In this document: in pieces, positions 33,603-34,681 of the stretch
How positions within the stretch are numbered: position 1 is the first letter of the stretch
Layout: each line of letters opens with the position of its first letter
NCBI GenBank assembly: GCA_031264045.1
Contig: JAISEQ010000361.1
Location: 1-34,681, forward strand
From: Deltaproteobacteria bacterium
GTDB taxonomy: Bacteria > Desulfobacterota > Desulfarculia > Adiutricales > Adiutricaceae
DNA: 34,681 nt
Direction: 5' to 3'
Program-made: the position numbers and the translations under genes
The notes under the pieces: generated by a model
Seen by the model: the letters and a program-made list of their open reading frames with translations, nothing else
Database searches by the model: none
What the model was told of the DNA's origin: nothing

Positions 33603-34681
33603 ATGAACTCCCGCAAACTTACGATCCCCCCGCCGGCAGGACCCGCTTGGGCGGCACCGCTCACGCTGGCGACCACGGCGCTTCTGGCCGCCGTGTGCGC
33701 CTTCGCCCCTGCAGCCCTGGGGGAGGGCGAGGGCACCGCCGTCCCCCAGGGCGGGGCCGCCTCCCCCTCCGGGCAGACGGGCCAGTCCGGCGAGGTCTAC
33801 ACGCTGGCGGCCATGGGAGACATCATGCTCGGCACCGAGAACCTGCTCCCGCCCGACGGGGCGAAGGGCTTCTTCACGGACGTGAAGCCGTACCTGGAGG
33901 GGGCCGACATCATCTTCGGGAATCTGGAGGGGCCGCTCACCGATCGCGGGCGCCGCACGAAGGACACCTCCACGGGCCGGTCGTTCTGCTTCAGGACGCC
34001 CCCGTCCTACGCGGACGTGCTGAAGGACGCCGGCTTCAACATCATGTCCCTCGCGAACAACCACGCCATGGACTACGGCCCCGAGGGCCGCGCCCAGACC
34101 GAGGAGGTCCTGGGCGCCTCGGGCATCCTCCACACGGGGGCGCCCGGCCAGATAGCCCGCATGACGGTCAGGGGCAGGCCTTTCGCCTTCATAGCGCTCG
34201 CCCCCAACAACGGATGCCAGAACATAAACGACATCGATGGGGCCGTGGCCCTGGTGAAGGAGGCCATGGCCGACGATCCGTTGACCCTGGTCATCGTCTC
34301 CATGCACGGCGGGGCCGAGGGCACCGCCCACATGAGGGTCCCCGACGGGCCCGAGACCTACCTGGGCGAGAACCGAGGGAATCTCAGGAAGCTCTCGAAA
34401 GCCCTCCTGGACGCCGGGGCCGTCATGATCATAGGTCACGGTCCCCACGTTCCCAGGGGCGCAGAGATCTACGACGGGCACCTCATAGCCTACTCGCTCG
34501 GGAACTTCGCCACCGCGAACGGCATAAACGTGAAGGGAGCCACCGGCCTGGCCCCGCTCCTCCTGGCGAAGATTGCCCAGGACGGGACCACTCTGTCCTA
34601 CGAGTTCGTGAGTTTCCGCCAGCAGATGAACAGGGGGCCGAAGCTCGACCGGACGGACGAGGCCGCGCAGACCATCAGGCG
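33603..34681 (+). CDS. CapA-family (PGA_cap) metallophosphatase-like protein, 3' end outside window
   Basis: At least 359 residues, cut by the window edge. A long N-terminal signal peptide (hydrophobic about 18-40) is followed by a polar linker and then the CapA/PgsA-type domain, related to calcineurin-like phosphatases. Motifs are GDIMLG (72-77), FGNLEGPLT, SLANNHAMDYG, SMHGGAEGT, and GHGPHVPRG followed by IAYSLGNF, which together supply the expected metal-binding Asp, Asn and His residues. Family members act in poly-gamma-glutamate capsule synthesis or on other envelope polymers; no pgsB or pgsC is visible, so the role is open. The ATG at 33603 follows GAGGTG at five bases. An extracytoplasmic location is inferred from the signal peptide. 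Confidence 0.88.
   Translation, partial: MNSRKLTIPPPAGPAWAAPLTLATTALLAAVCAFAPAALGEGEGTAVPQGGAASPSGQTGQSGEVYTLAAMGDIMLGTENLLPPDGAKGFFTDVKPYLEGADIIFGNLEGPLTDRGRRTKDTSTGRSFCFRTPPSYADVLKDAGFNIMSLANNHAMDYGPEGRAQTEEVLGASGILHTGAPGQIARMTVRGRPFAFIALAPNNGCQNINDIDGAVALVKEAMADDPLTLVIVSMHGGAEGTAHMRVPDGPETYLGENRGNLRKLSKALLDAGAVMIIGHGPHVPRGAEIYDGHLIAYSLGNFATANGINVKGATGLAPLLLAKIAQDGTTLSYEFVSFRQQMNRGPKLDRTDEAAQTIR

Overview
The window is GC-rich bacterial chromosome, largely housekeeping genes, with most genes on the minus strand. Several signs point to a diderm bacterium: a YajC-SecD-SecF export cluster, a lipobox lipoprotein that resembles YajG, RNase J, and a SecF carrying an extra hydrophobic segment that I associate with Deltaproteobacteria (Desulfobacterota). 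AGG arginine and ATA isoleucine codons are common for such GC-rich DNA, which would also fit Synergistota. I favour a host-associated Desulfobacterota-like anaerobe, with low to moderate confidence. Coding density is modest, because at least five gene-free spacers of about 0.65 to 1.5 kb interrupt the genes.

Layout. 1-2430 holds glycerate 2-kinase and a hydroxypyruvate reductase-type dehydrogenase, preceded by a promoter and a structured leader with a T10 tract. 2431-3797 is a gene-free spacer. 3798-8693 is the tgt-yajC-secD-secF cluster, transcribed leftward. 8865-13208 holds an EamA transporter, proA and RNase J. 13348-13971 is a lipoprotein behind a clear promoter. 14665-16583 is tyrS with a Nudix hydrolase overlapping it by 4 bases. 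17097-18959 encodes an unrecognised protein with a TPR-like N-terminal part, a long disordered middle, and a C-terminal tail bearing two matched four-cysteine modules. A tRNA-Pro(UGG) with promoter and terminator sits directly before a secreted cyclophilin (20047-21024).

21025-24700 is an AT-rich island that looks acquired. It contains a broken and an intact copy of an AAA-ATPase-like/PD-(D/E)XK protein. The broken copy stops inside its Walker B motif, where sequence resembling the 5' end of a group II intron begins. After larE and another AT-rich, repeat-bearing spacer comes a leftward translation and tRNA-modification block: def, fmt, a small membrane protein, and an mnmA carrying a Gly/Glu-rich insertion of about 120 residues. 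Divergent from it are holA (TTG start, with a duplicated 54-bp element in its leader) and a CapA-like protein cut by the window end.

The genes cover translation (tRNA-Pro, TyrS, Fmt, Def, Tgt, MnmA), protein export and folding (YajC, SecD, SecF, cyclophilin), RNA decay (RNase J), replication (HolA) and central metabolism (ProA, glycerate enzymes, LarE). The best candidates for new biology are the twin four-cysteine protein, the insertion in MnmA, the hprA leader, and the ATPase-nuclease island with its apparent intron stub. No CRISPR array, rRNA, intact transposase or complete known defence operon was seen.
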